Origin: Persicaria tinctoria
Taxonomy: Eukaryota > Streptophyta > Magnoliopsida > Caryophyllales > Polygonaceae
Assembly: GCA_037127255.1 (NCBI GenBank)
Contig: JBANSL010000004.1
Coordinates: 88,804,627 to 88,868,626 of the forward strand
Reading direction: 5' to 3'
DNA: 64,000 nucleotides
Positions 21,293 to 33,469 of the stretch are shown in pieces. Numbering within the stretch: position 1 is the stretch's first letter; each line of letters begins with the position of its first letter. The position numbers and the translations under genes were made by a program. Below the pieces are notes generated by a model, which did no database searches, was not told the DNA's origin, and was given only the letters and a program-made list of their open reading frames with translations.

Positions 21293-24200
21293 ATGATATA
21301 CAAGTTTTTGCCAAGCAATGGGATGACCAAGCCTTGCCCATGGGCTCTTTGTGATGACTGCATTTCATCTACATCACCTTTTGGAATAAATCTAGAACTT
21401 TTTGCAAAAATCTCATCTCATACTTCTTGGCAAAACCTTGAATGCTGGTTTATTAAGTTTTTTATCCTATGGTCTTATGGTAACTCTACTAGCATCTCTA
21501 CTGTGGGCTTGAAGTTTTCTGGTATATCCAGTTGTATTATACCTTGCCCGATTAATGAAGATTTATATTATGTAATTCAGTTGTCTTGCTGGCTTCATCA
21601 TACTAACTTATCTTTAATTCAAAATAAAAATCACTTAATCTTTTATTTGGAGGTTTTGTCAAGTTTTTGGTTTTTATTGTTGATTTTCTCTATGAAAACA
21701 TTTGAGGAAATTAACATTATTCACCATGCTTGCTCAACGATTGACTATCTGCTTAATAAACAAGCTTCTGTCCAGAATAGTGGACTATCACATAGCCTTG
21801 ACCTCTATAAACTCTTTACATTTTTTGGATTTTTTTACCTAGTATTAGTTATGAAGATGTCTGATCTATACTTCATGATCTTATTATATGTGTTGAATTA
21901 TATCTCCCTCAAAATTAAAAAACATTCACACCTTCACACTATCATATGGCTGCTAAATTACTGCTGCATCCTTTATCTCAGTTGTACTATGCTTTGCCCG
22001 AGATTTGTAGACTTATATTATGTAATTCTGCTGTCTTGCTGGCTCCATCATATTAACCCACCTTCAACACAAAATAAAAATCACCTTATCTTCTACCCGG
22101 TGGAGATTCTGTCAAGTATCTGGTATCTATTGATGATTATCTGTATGAAAACACTTGAGGAAATATCCATATTTTACCATGCTTGCACAATGAATGACTA
22201 TATACTTAATGAACAAGCTCCTGCCCATGATTTTGGACAGTCACATGGCCTTGACCTCCCTAAAATATTTACATACTTCAGGCTTTTTTACCTAGTATTA
22301 TTTATGAAGATATCTGATCTACACTTCATTTTCTTTGAGTGGAATTATATCTTCCTCAAAATTAAAAAACATTCACACCTTACCAATATCATATGGCTAC
22401 TGAATCCCTGCTGCATCTTTTATCCCAGTTGTATTATTCCTTGGCCAATTAATGTAGATCCATATTATCTCAGTTGCATCTGTTATCTGATTAATAACCA
22501 AGCCTCTGTCCATGAACTTGGATTGCTTCATAGCCTTGATCTCTCTAAACACTTTACATTCTTTAGTTTTTGTTACCTAGTATCAGTTTTGAAGATGTCT
22601 CATTTAAACTTCAACTTTGAGTTAAATTATATCTACCTCAAAATTAAAAAACATGCACATCTTACCACTATTACATGCCTACTGAGTTACTATTGCATCT
22701 CTTATCTCAGTTTAAGGAAATTTGCAACTTGCTGGCGCCATCATACTGACCTATCTTCAACCCTTCATAAAAAATACTTCATCTTTTACTTGGGGGAAAT
22801 CTTGATAAGTATTGTGTATGTAATGATGGTTCTCTCTATGAAAATTCTTGTGGAAATATCCTTGTATTACAAAGTATGCATATTGTCTGACTATTGGATT
22901 TATAACCATGCTTCTGTTCTAAAACTTGGATTGTCACACATAATTGACCTCTCTAAGCTACTTACATACCTTAAATCTATTTACCTAGGGCCAGCTATGA
23001 TGATGTCTGATCCACCCTTGCGGCTAAGGAGGAATAGCCCACATCTCTATAAATTGAATAATATCTCCCTCCAAATTAAAGGACAAACACAACTTGCCTA
23101 TCTCATATGGCTACTGGAATACTGCTGCCTCTTTTATCTCAGCATAAGGACAACTGAAACTGTAATAAACAATGATCAGTTCTTGCATTCTCTTTATGAC
23201 ATACACTTAGAGTATCTCTTATGGCTCTTAATCAACTGCTTTCATACTTACAAAAATAGGGATAGAATTGCATCCTCCATAATTTATGATCAATACTATA
23301 TACCTTGCCCTTTTGTCAGCTATCAATTATGTATAAAAACTTACTATTATAGACATAAACAGGAACTCTATACTAAGCCTGGTCGAGGGATTCGTCCTCT
23401 CGAGCAAAGTGTGTGTTTACTATCTATACAGATCATTAACACAACCAGGAGGGAAGCAATAAATACTGTATGCAGAAATTGGACAACAAGCCTACAAGAA
23501 TCCAGCTACAAAGGAACAAAAAAGTACACAGGAAGTAACTACAATCAGAAATGGCAAGGAATAGCCCACATCTCAACATCACCTTGCAACTCTAATAGAA
23601 GATGCTTTTGGAAGGTTTGCTACTGCTGTAACCTTGTTTATCTTCCATGGTCTTTTACCTGCTCAATTTCCTCACACTGCCTTCTAAACTACAACAATCT
23701 TTTCAAATTTGATAACCTAACTAGAAAAAGTAGAGATCGCTGCTATTTGTTAATCATCCAACAGGCTAAGAATTCAAACAAAGCAACCAAGACTATAAAA
23801 CCTTCTAAAACTGTAGCTAGCTTTGATCCTGCCCTCATATACTTTAAACCTATTTCACTAAATAGGGCCAACCATCATAATCACTGTCACTACCAGTACA
23901 TGCTAGTTCTCCTCACGTCCCTGGAGACTTCTAAACCTAAAACCTCTACTATAGCTTGTACTAGATCCTGGTTTTCAGTTAGTATCAATTATATTCCTAG
24001 CTCTGCTTATTTATCTAATGTCTATAACCTATCCCCAATCAGCAATCAAAACCTTTGGTTTAAAATTTCACCTGACTATCAGTGGCAATTAGGATGCTCT
24101 TTTCCTGCTGTAAACTCTCTTTGGGTGCTATTGCAGATTAAGGTTACACATTACGATTATACAGTTATTTCAGATCACAACAGGGATCACAACTAATCTC

Positions 24201-25588
24201 TTAGCTTCTCTTTTGGGTTTGTTATAAATGATTGTTTACCAAACTTCTACTATTTTTTATTACACAGCTCTTTGAAAATTACCATTATCTGTAACTCTAT
24301 GCCTATAAATTTACCATATTATTACAGTCTTAATTTTCCGTTGACTCTCTCAATTAAAATCCTTGAGAAAATACCAGCAATACACACTGAAGGGGCTATG
24401 ACTGACTATTTGCTATCTACCCATGCTGCTGTCTATGATCTTGGACTTTATGACAAAATTGATTCCTTCAATACCTTTATACATTTCAAATTGCTTTATC
24501 TAGCCTTACTTATGAAGAAGAATGACTCATATCTAACCTCCCTAAATTAGGGGAATGTTATTATCCTAAAAACACTTGGAAATACATTCTTATCATCTTT
24601 CATATGGCCTTTAAATTGTTGTTGGCTCTATTCTCACTGCTTGTGGAGAATTGAAACTCTCAGAAACTTTAACCAGTACTCAAACATGTTGTATATATCA
24701 CACCTAGTCTCTCTTACTTGGTATTCTTATAAGTACTGTTATACTTACATTTCCTTATGGAAAACTTTAATTTTCACCAACTATGACCTCTGTACTAACT
24801 CTGAACTCTGTACTAGGTCTGCTCGAGGAATCTCTTCTCATGAGCAATTTGTGAGTCTACATTCTATACAGACCCCCAACATAATCATCAGAGGAACAAC
24901 ATTGACTAGGAGCACAAACGGGACTCCAAGACTTCTAGATCCCATCGGCAAAATAACAACAGGGCTTACAAGCAAACTCTTCATGCAGCAATGTGAAGGA
25001 GTTAACTACACTTCAGCATCACAAAATAACTCAAAAATGAAGGGTATTTGGAGGGTTTGCAACTATGGTACATTTCTTGCCTCTCTATGGCTAATTACAA
25101 GTAACTCCATCAAAAATTATCTCCAACTATCGACTAGTGTTGCTGTAGTCCTGTCTTGCACAGAAATCTCTAAACTTATTAGACATGAATATGGAACAAG
25201 TCTTACTTTCCTTCATCTATATCTCCCCACCATGGATTCGAGTTTTTATATGAATACTTGTGAGCAATTAAAAAGGTCTAAAGTACCAATGGTTATTGGT
25301 AGAATTTATGGGTTTCAAACCGTTTTCATTAACACCTCTTATCCTCGTAATCTTGGATCAAACACTCTAACAAATAACCCTCCGCAACTTAGAGTAATCC
25401 AAATCAAATACGACCTCATAACTATAAACTTTACCTCCTCAACTAGAAAAATGAATCCCGAAACCACCGATAATACCACCACCAAAATCATAAATAAAAC
25501 ACACTATTTTACAATACAAAACCTCTTTAAGTATGGTCCTAACTCTTTAAGGTACCAAAACCCCCAACTGGTTTTTTATGAAGTTTAG
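21293..25588 (+). pseudogene. extra LINE reading frame of about 1,430 codons, function unknown
   Basis: A single frame stays open from ATG 21293 to TAG 25586-25588 except for TAA 24194-24196 and TAG 24548-24550. It begins 4 nt after the ORF1 stop and overlaps the ORF2 start (25578) by 11 nt. The product would be rich in Leu, Ile, Tyr, Ser and Cys, with hydrophobic stretches and no domain I know. It contains tandem repeats of about 94-149 codons: anchors reading LKIKKHSHL or similar are encoded at 21908, 22355, 22637 and 23069, with spacings of 447, 282 and 432, all multiples of three. A fifth, diverged unit lies near 24300-24550. A second module (around ELYTKPGRGIRPLEQ at about 23370-23410) recurs diverged at about 24800-24850 (ELCTRSARGISSHEQ). 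The plus strand is pyrimidine-rich, which lowers stop frequency. By eye, differences between units 1 and 2 are mostly non-synonymous, which argues against strong protein constraint. Confidence 0.6.
21541..23155 (+). repeat. four diverged tandem units in the LINE middle region
   Basis: The units cover roughly 21541-21990, 21991-22440, 22441-22715 (internally deleted) and 22716-23155. Recurrent phrases are CTTGCTGGCTCCATCAT, CTCAAAATTAAAAAACATTC and ATCATATGGCTACTGAAT. Unit boundaries are approximate. Confidence 0.8.
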
Positions 25589-28500
25589 CTTCTGGAATGT
25601 GAGGGGACTTAGTAGGAAAAATGTCTGGACTCAGATCGAATCTACTACAAAATCGGATCACATTAAAATTTTAATGTTAGCGGAAACAAAATTAACTAAT
25701 CCACCACCGGAAAATTGTTGGAGAAAACCAGGTTTCGACAAAATGTTCTTCCGCCCCTCAAATGGTCTGTCAGGTGGCCTATGCCTTCTTTGGAAGGAAT
25801 CCCAATTCCTAAATGAAACCATCACCATTAGAAACTCTACTGATAGGATTATTCAGGCAGACTATACCAACACCAAACTAAACATTACAATAGAAATTCT
25901 ATTTATCTATGCAACCCCGTATGCAAACGAAAAAAACGATTTCTGGTCATCCATTGAAGATTATATAAGAAAATCTAAGGACTCTCTGATTATTTTGGGA
26001 GATCTAAATGAGATTTTGGAACCAAATGACAAGAAGGGTGGGAGAACACCGTCTATAAACAGATTTACAAGACTTAGAGACTTAATTAGTAATCATAATC
26101 TGGTTGATTCACCAACTTGTGGTAATAACTTCACTTGGAGAAAACGACAACATGGCAGTGATAACATTTATGAGAAATTGGACCGTGCGATTGTAAGTCA
26201 CTCAATACTAAAAAACTTTCCTAATCTTTGTACTAAAAATCATGCCTTCTTGAAATCTGACCATGCACAAATCACCCTGGATCTAATGGATAACCAGAAA
26301 CCAAAATTACAACCATTTAAATTTGAAATGGCATGGACCACAAGAACGGACTATGAAAACATTGTTCGATCGGCTTGGAGAATTGATCCCCCGGTTCCCA
26401 AATGTTTAAATTAACAAAGAAACTACAAGAAGTAAAAAGAAAAAGCAAGATTTGGAGCAAGGTAACCTTCGGAAACATTTTTCGCCAAATAAAACAAGTA
26501 GAATCACAACTTTTGGACCTGCAAAATACGCTCTGTAATGCTTATAATTGTGATATAGACAAAAAAATCAAAAGGCTGACTGTAAAGCATGCGTCACTAT
26601 TAACCTATCAACAAAAATATTGGGGACAACGAGCTAAAAGAACACATGTCAAATCCATAGACGCAAACACAAAATATTTCCACAAAATAGCGACTGGAAG
26701 ACGTAATAGAAATATAATAAAACAGATCCAAACCACAGCTGGTGTAACAATCAATAGTGAAGAAGAAATAAGAAAACTAATCAAACAGGACTTTAGCCTA
26801 AGATATTCACTTCAAAGGCGACAACAGGCCCCTAACAACTTATTAACATATCTAGGAAACGAAGTTTCGAATGAAGATAATAACTGGCTAACTAGACAAG
26901 TCACAAACTCTGAAATCAAAAATGCGGTTTTTAGTCTAGCCAACGACAAATCTCCGGGGCCGGATGGCTTCCCTGCGGGGTTTTTTAAGAAATACTGGCA
27001 TATTGTGGAACCATCTGTAATCAAGGCAGTAAAAAGCTTTTTCCTAAGTGGACGGATTCTGAAACAATCAAACCACACGTTCATTGCCTTAATACCGAAA
27101 ATAGACAATCCAACAACAACTTCACACTATAGACCTATAAGCCTTTGTTCAACAACTTACAAGGTAATATCTAAAGTATTAGCATCAAGGTTAAAAAAAA
27201 TCATCCCTAGAATAACCCACCCTCTACAGAGTGCTTTCTCTTCTGGTAGATCTATACAGGATAACATTTTAATTGCAAATGAAATCTTTCACTCCTTCTC
27301 AAAGAAAATGGGAAAAACTGGCTGGATGGCGGTTAAACTAGACATGGAAAAGGCCTTTGACATGGTGGAGTGGGAATTTCTTCTTTCTACTATGCTCAAA
27401 CTAGGTTTCTCAAAAAAATTCACGGATTGGATAAAGGAATGTATAACCACGGTCACTTACTCTGTACTGGTAAACAATGAACCAACTGACGTTTTCTTCC
27501 CCGAAAGGGGCTTACGCCAGGGTGACCCTTTATCACCTTATCTATTCCTACTTGTTTCCGAAGTCCTCGCTAGAGGTCTTCACAATGAATCTGAAAAACC
27601 ACAGAGCCATCTAGGAATAAGACTAACAAGAGCCGGAACAAGGATTCCCTTTCTAGCATTCGCAGATGACATCGTTATCTTTGCGTCGGCTACTCAAACG
27701 GGATGCGACCAAATCAACAAAACATTAAGGGAGTATACTGCGTTATCAGGGCAACGAGTAAACCGACATAAATCCCAATTCCAAACCTCAAAAAACGTAT
27801 CGGCCACACAGAAAAATCTTATCCGTAGTGAATTGGAAATATCTCACACCCCTAACTTAGGAAGCTACTTAGGATGCCCAATCATTGAAGGAAGAGTCAC
27901 GAAAGAAGTCTTCAAAGACCTTATAATGAACAACAAAACTCAACTACAGAAATGGAAGGCGAACTGCCTCTCACAAGCTGGAAGGTGTACTCTAATCAAG
28001 TCTACACTCTCAGCAAAACCCTTGCATTTAATGCAATGCTTCATGTTACCTAAATCGGTTCATACAGAGCTGGACAGAATCAATAGGCAATTCCTTTGGA
28101 ACAAAGGGCCTAACCATAAACCACTCATCAGCTGGTTTGATATATGCAAAACAAAGGAAAATGGTGGGCTTGGGCTCCGATGCTTTGAGGACATGAATAA
28201 GGCATTACAAATGAAACTGCTATGGAAAATACTAGCAGAACCGAATAGCCCGTGGGTTAAACTAATCAAAGAAAAATACATCAAGACAAGCGATATCCTT
28301 AATTACCAAAAGCGGGGGGGATCATCGTGGCAATGGACACAACTTATAAAATTAATACCACTTTTCAAAAAGGGACTTCAATGGTCTATTGGGGATGGTT
28401 CGGCGATAAACTTCTGGAACGACCTCTGGATTGGCCAAACTCCCCTCAAAACTTTTACCCAAAATACTCAGCAGATTGATGAGTCAATAAACATACAATA

Positions 28501-29676
28501 CTTCATAAAAGAGAATAAAGTATGGGACCAGAACAAATTATTTACGAAATTACAAGGATTATTACCAAATGACCTAATAGAGAAAATCATCACAGTACCA
28601 TTACCTGTGAACATCCATGTTGATAGACTATATTGGAAATGGAGTAAGAATGGATGGTATACAACAACCTCTGCAATTGATTTGATACATAAGTCAAAAA
28701 ACCACACAAAGTCGGATATAAGCTGGGTTTGGGAGCTGAATACCCCACCCAAAATAAAATCATTCTTGTGGAAAGTCCTAAAAAATGCAGTACCAACAAC
28801 GGTTAGATTAAAATCTCAAAGGCTAGGGATCCCGACAAATTGCCCACATTGCGACTCATGCTATGAAGACTTATATCACTTATTATGGGATTGCCCTATT
28901 TCTCGGGGCGCTCTGATGGCAAATGACCCAGGCTCCTTTATGAAGATGCATGGTTGGTTTGATAAAGGATACCCGATTAATGAAACTATTTGGAATATTA
29001 AGAACACAATTGGAGCATCTGGTTCTCTAGAAACAAAACACACTTCGACAGCATAACGCCAGATATAAGAAAGATACTAGCTTTCAAAAAAGATCAAAAA
29101 TTTATATGGACTACCACACAAGCAACAGAACACACAAAAGATAGTATAACAATTACACCAAACAACCCAAAACCCAGATTAACTTCAAAAAGAAAAAGAA
29201 CCAAATGGGAACCACCTCCTAAAGATACATACAAACTCAACTTTGATGGCTCGCTATCCTCTAGAAATAAGGGCACTTTCGGGTTTATCATCCGAGACTA
29301 CAAAGGCTCTCCTGCCTTCTGTGGTTGGGGACCATCACCAATCGATTCTGTATGTGGTTGTGAAAGCCATGGACTATGGAATGGCCTTCTCGCTGCAAAG
29401 AAATTAGGAATTACAAAATTGACTATAGAAGGAGATAACTTAACAATAATTAAGTGTTTAAAAGGGTTGGGGAAGCCTACTGGAGACTCGGATATGATTG
29501 TCTCAGACAGTCTAGTCTCGTTGGGCTTCTTTTGTTCGGACGAGATTCGTCATGTCTACCGGGAAGCAAATCTAGTGGCAGATCGGTTGTCACGACTTGA
29601 TTCTGCTTCACTTGGTCCATTGACTCCAGATGATTCTCTTTTGCGTAGTCTCATCCGAAAGGATGCTCTTGGCTGA
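25578..29676 (+). pseudogene. LINE ORF2: endonuclease, RT, zf-RVT, RNase H; two frameshifts
   Basis: Segment 1 (25578-about 26400) is an APE-type endonuclease: FWNVRG, LAETK, GDLNE and KSDHAQI keep the catalytic Asn, Glu, Asp and His. A shift near 26400 moves to the frame of 26402-29056. This carries RT with KSPGPDGFP, SLCSTTYKVISKVLA, MEKAFD, GLRQGDPLSPYLF and the catalytic FADD, then zf-RVT (FLWKVLKN, CPHCDSCYEDLYHLLWDCP). A second shift near 29015 moves to the frame ending TGA 29674-29676. It holds RNase H with LNFDGS, a Glu in CGCESHGLWNGL, IEGDN and REANLVADRL, so all four acidic positions are present. Outside the two shifts no domain is missing. The enzymes would nick target DNA and copy the LINE RNA there. 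Confidence 0.9.
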
Positions 29677-29730
29677 TAGGGCTTAGTCCTATGGCCAAAT
29701 TTTTTCCGTTTCAAAAAAAAAAAAAAAAAA

Positions 29731-29749
29731 AAGTACATTAAGAATGTGA
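29731..29749. repeat. LINE target-site duplication, right copy
   Basis: Exact copy of 18730-18748. The first bases merge with the A tail, so the tail/duplication boundary has an uncertainty of one or two bases. Confidence 0.95.
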
Positions 29750-29848
29750 TATATTGTTGAATTTCAGGACATTACTAATATATTTGCTCACTAAATTATA
29801 ATTGGGACCACCTAAATGCACGCTGAAAATCTCGTCATATGCACGACA

Positions 29849-30363
29849 ATGTTCTAAAAATCACGCATAGGCACCGCCTAGATGCTAGGCGTGCGGGAGG
29901 ACACCTAGGAATTTTTAAGTCTAGATGGACCTCTAGGTGGTAATCCGCCTAGACATCATCTAGTCCGGTCTAGACGCCGCCCGCTTAGTCCCGTCTAGGC
30001 GCCGCCTAGTCCTTCAATTTTAGCTTTTAGGCATGTGATTAGTTAGCTTAGGGTTTTTTATCCCCTAAGTCAGGATATATTTGCTTTTGAGTCGAACCTA
30101 TGGTTTTGAAATTTAGAAGGTTTAGAGTGGCTAGTCGGACGCGTACTTTTGTGTTTATTTACTTTATTACTAGTTAAGCACGACAAATTTGGGTTTATGA
30201 GTGAAATTATGGATTATTATTGCATTATATGAATCATTGACATGTGTTATGCGTTGAATTATAAAGAAATAATTAAGTTTGTTTCAAGTCCGTCTAAACA
30301 CCGCTTGGGCACCCGCCTAGTCGTCTAGGCACTAGGCGGCCACCTAGCGCCTTTTAGAATATT
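29849..30363. repeat. MITE rich in CGCCTAGGCG motifs
   Basis: Ends AATGTTCTAAAAA and AATATTCTAAAAGGCGC are inverted. Both subterminal regions are dense in CCGCCTAG / CTAGGCGG. A fragment of the same family is at 51084-51190. The target duplication is not clear. Confidence 0.6.
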
Positions 30364-30477
30364 GATGCACCATATCGATCATGGTTTTAAAAATAGTTAT
30401 AATTCTAGCCGATTAATTATAGTTTCCAAAACCGTAAAAATATCATCTGCCACGGTTTTGAAAATCGTAAAACTTAG

Positions 30478-31937
30478 TGATAGCATGCATTTAGGTAGGC
30501 ATAATAGGTTGCATTTAGCTTATTTAAGATGCATTTCATCCATGATTTGATTACAATTTGCATATTTGCTCTCTATGTTGGTGGAATCGGAATCTACACG
30601 TTTTTATTGATTATTTCAGGTAATGGTAGATCCGAGGAGAAGACATGGGTTGATAACGCATTGGATGAGAATGTCTAGTTGATCGAAGAAGCTTACATGA
30701 AGATCTCAAGAGGTCCTGAGAAGAAGAAGCGAACCTAAACGAAGAACAAGTCTGCAGAAGTTGTCGCCAGACATGCTGAACTTGTTTTGCACTTTCTGGA
30801 GGCCTCGGTTGTCCGATCGACTATTATGACCATGCGTTGGAAAGCTCTTTCAGAGGGATACAACTTTCATGTTGACGTCGAGAGCTGATTCAAGACGGAA
30901 TTTCCGTGAAAGACCAATGCAGCGCCCGCCGCATGGTTTGCTGCGCCCGCCGCATGGTTTGCCGTGCCCGCCGCCAGGGGCGGTATTCATGCTGCGCCCG
31001 CCGCATGGTTTGCTGCGCCCGCCGCAACTTTGCGGTGCCCGCCGCACGGACAGTCGGCGCGCCGTTTTGAGGAAAAAAACCCTAGTTTCTATTATGTTGG
31101 TTTGAGGCCGACTTGGATGTTTTATTAGGCCACTTTTAGGTTATTTTTCATTAACTTCCATTCTATTCTACTTTTCATCACACAATTAGAGAGAGAGCGA
31201 TGTTCGCCATGGGCGACTAAACTCTCTTCGTTCTACTTGCAATTTGAAGCTTTATTTGGATTGATTGTGAGTTTCTGAATCTTGTTTCCTAGTTTCCTAT
31301 TTGTGAATGCTTCAACTTCTTTGTGCTTAATTAATTATTGATTTATTCTATCTCGTCTGGCCAACTCGTTAGATCAATTCAATCGCTAAGGTTTTGTAGA
31401 TTCCTGATTGTGAACCTTAACCTAAGTGGCAAACTTGTTCCTTTAGGGCTGATTGAACTAATTGAATGAGTAGGAAGTTGAATGTGTTGTTAAATCCTTC
31501 TTTAGGGACTGCAAATACCTTGGCTAATCTCTGAACTTAAAGCTATCAATTGGGTTAAATCCTTCTTTAGGGACTGTTCGATTGATAAGGGTTTCTAGGA
31601 CTGATTGGACTAGTAACTATATTAGGTCGGGACAAGGGCATTCATAGGAAGACTAAAAGGACAAGAGGAAGTTACAATATCAATTCAAACAAATAAAGTG
31701 GATAGTTGTAGGTAGAGCGATCTTCTCTAATTTGTTTTGCATTATTTGTTTTTATTTTATTTTGTTTTCTTTTCAATCTCAATCAACCAAAACCCCCCCT
31801 TTCTACTAATTAGTAAATACACATTGCTGAGAAATACTTGATTCTCTGTGGGATCGACCTCTTACTTGCTTGCTATACTAGTGTGTAGGTTTGAGTTTTA
31901 TTTTGATACGGTTTATGCGACTGAAAACCGCTCATCA
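30478..31937 (+). repeat. 5' LTR
   Basis: Runs from TGATAGCATGCAT to CCGCTCATCA. A GC-rich block (about 30920-31055) repeats CGCCCGCCGCATGGTTTG. It is followed by the AAACCCTAG region and AGAGAGAGCG. It is the same length as the 3' LTR. Confidence 0.95.
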
Positions 31938-31940
31938 AAT

Positions 31941-31958
31941 TGGCGCCGTTGCCGGGGA
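31941..31958 (+). promoter_or_regulatory. primer-binding site for tRNA-Asp
   Basis: TGGCGCCGTTGCCGGGGA lies three bases after the LTR. It is complementary to the 3' end of plant tRNA-Asp (...CCCCGGCAACGGCGCCA), used by Athila-type elements. Confidence 0.85.
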
Positions 31959-32067
31959 ATCAGGTTTATTTCTTTGTTTTGTGTATTTATTAATTTTTGT
32001 TTATATATCTAACTTCGTTGTGAACCTATCTTACGGTTCACAACACCCTTGCTACTAACTTTTTAAG

Positions 32068-32550
32068 ATGTTGAGATTGTTGCAGTTTGAAGGTGAGAAC
32101 TTTCACCAATATTTCACTAGATTGCATGAGTATGTTGACGACCTTGGTTCATGGGGTTATCAATTCAGCATCCGAGATATGATTATTTGCATACTTGATG
32201 GGATGACTGTTGAGACGCGAGCACTTGCTGAGTACATGAGTAACGGAGGTCTGAAACGGTTAGGAGGATTGTCGGGGTTGTGGGATTTTTTCTGTTATAT
32301 GGATTACCATGTTGTACAAGAAGAATTGCTCACCATGTCTCCTCCGCCAATGGAGAACTCTGTCACATACCTGGAGGATCCATTCCCTAGCCTTACACAG
32401 AGGTTGCAAGAGCAAGCTGAGACTCCTGAGAGTAGTAAGAACTTGGAGAATCAGTTGAACAAACTCATTCAAATTTTAAGTGCAAAACGTGAGAAGGAAA
32501 GGGGCTTAGAAGAAGGAGTTGAAGTCATAACGGAGGGTGAAATTTTTTAG
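32068..32550 (+). pseudogene. gag-like remnant, part 1
   Basis: The 160-codon frame includes FEGENFHQYFTRLHEYVDDL and a region like ILDGMTVETRALAEYMSNGG. This recalls the 'E.F..AW.RF..LL' and 'FY.GL....R..LD..sGG' parts of gypsy gag. It is cut by a stop at 32548-32550, and the nucleocapsid zinc knuckle is absent. The assignment rests on general pattern only. Confidence 0.5.
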
Positions 32551-32670
32551 GAGCGGCAACCGTCGCAGGAGGGCGGCGATCACCGTACTGCTACTAATGA
32601 TCCCCCATCGACTTCCCTTGATTTTGAGAAACCCACCTCACCACCCCTTGAGTCTTTAAAGGATGAAAGA

Positions 32671-33207
32671 ATGGAAGATCCTATCGAAATCATTACACTT
32701 AGTTCATTCCCTCCTATGTGGTTTCAACATGACAATGACATGCCGAATGAGGAGGAATTGGTTGCAGACAACGATAGTTTCTTAGATGATGGAGGAGATG
32801 GTCTAGTGCTTCCTGGCTTGGAATCTCATGAGTCGACGCATGAGGTTACATGTGATGTGTCTCCTACTCCATCTGCACCATCCATTCTGAGCTCGCCCAT
32901 TGATGAACCAAGTCTAGAGCCATCCACTGAGGCTCAAGAGATAATAAAGGTAAACTTTTGCAATCTTAAAGGTAATGGTGATTATGTTGATCCTTTTGAT
33001 TGCTATTTTGAAAAGCCACCAGCGGAACTGTGTTGGTGGTATCATATTCCTTCTGCAGAGAGTCATACTAGACTATTTGATAGATTGAAAGGGTTTTTGA
33101 GTTCCGCATTTTATGCTTTCAATTTATTGTGCTATGATGTGCTTTGCAAGATGTGTGCACAGGAATATGATAGGTTACTGAGGGCCTTGACAATGTCTGA
33201 GAAATAA
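32671..33207 (+). pseudogene. acidic ORF, part 2 of the internal region, unknown
   Basis: A 178-codon frame begins MEDPIEIITLSSFPP and is acidic in its first half, with Ser/Pro runs. It is separated from the gag-like frame by about 120 bp that could be read as one ancestral ORF with a frame change. No domain is recognised. Confidence 0.4.
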
Positions 33208-33450
33208 GGTCTTGAGATTGAGAATAAGTCAAGCCAATGACATTAAAGAGAGGCGCTTCTCGGGAGGCAACCCGAGGTAAGTTTTAGTTATTTCAATTCC
33301 TAGTTAGCTAGTTTTCTTTAACCCGACGCGCGCAATGCTCAGATCCGACCTATATCGCCCCTTCCACCACATTGTGAGCATTTCATTCATCTCTTTCTCT
33401 ATGTTTTTATTTTTTGTTGTCTTTTATGTTTCATTGAGGACAATGAAAGG

Positions 33451-33469
33451 TTTAAGTGTGGGGGAGGGA
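33451..33469 (+). promoter_or_regulatory. second, internal polypurine-tract-like motif
   Basis: TTTAAGTGTGGGGGAGGGA follows GAGGACAATGAAAGG. The true PPT before the 3' LTR has the same context (GAGGACAAGCAAAGG then TTAAGTGTGGGGGAG). It is either a central PPT or the relic of an internal duplication. Confidence 0.5.

Larger units (their letters stand above)
18749..29730 (+). mobile_element. full-length L1-type LINE, about 11 kb, with three ORF regions
   Basis: The element lies between perfect 19-bp duplications and ends in an A tail (about 29713-29730). The order is a 5' leader with 138-bp repeats, ORF1 (DUF4283 and zinc knuckle), an extra reading frame of about 1,430 codons, then ORF2 (APE-type endonuclease, RT, zf-RVT, RNase H). 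The domain order is that of plant L1-clade LINEs. The length is well above the usual 6-7 kb, and the excess is almost entirely the extra ORF (about 4.3 kb). ORF1 is intact, the middle frame has two stops and ORF2 two frameshifts, so this copy is probably inactive although its ends are fresh. Confidence 0.93.

Noticed and set aside
30869..31105. Pro/Arg-rich 78-codon ORF in the LTR, with a twin at 35054
   Set aside because: It is the translation of the CGCCCGCCGCATGG array in both LTRs, not a conserved protein.
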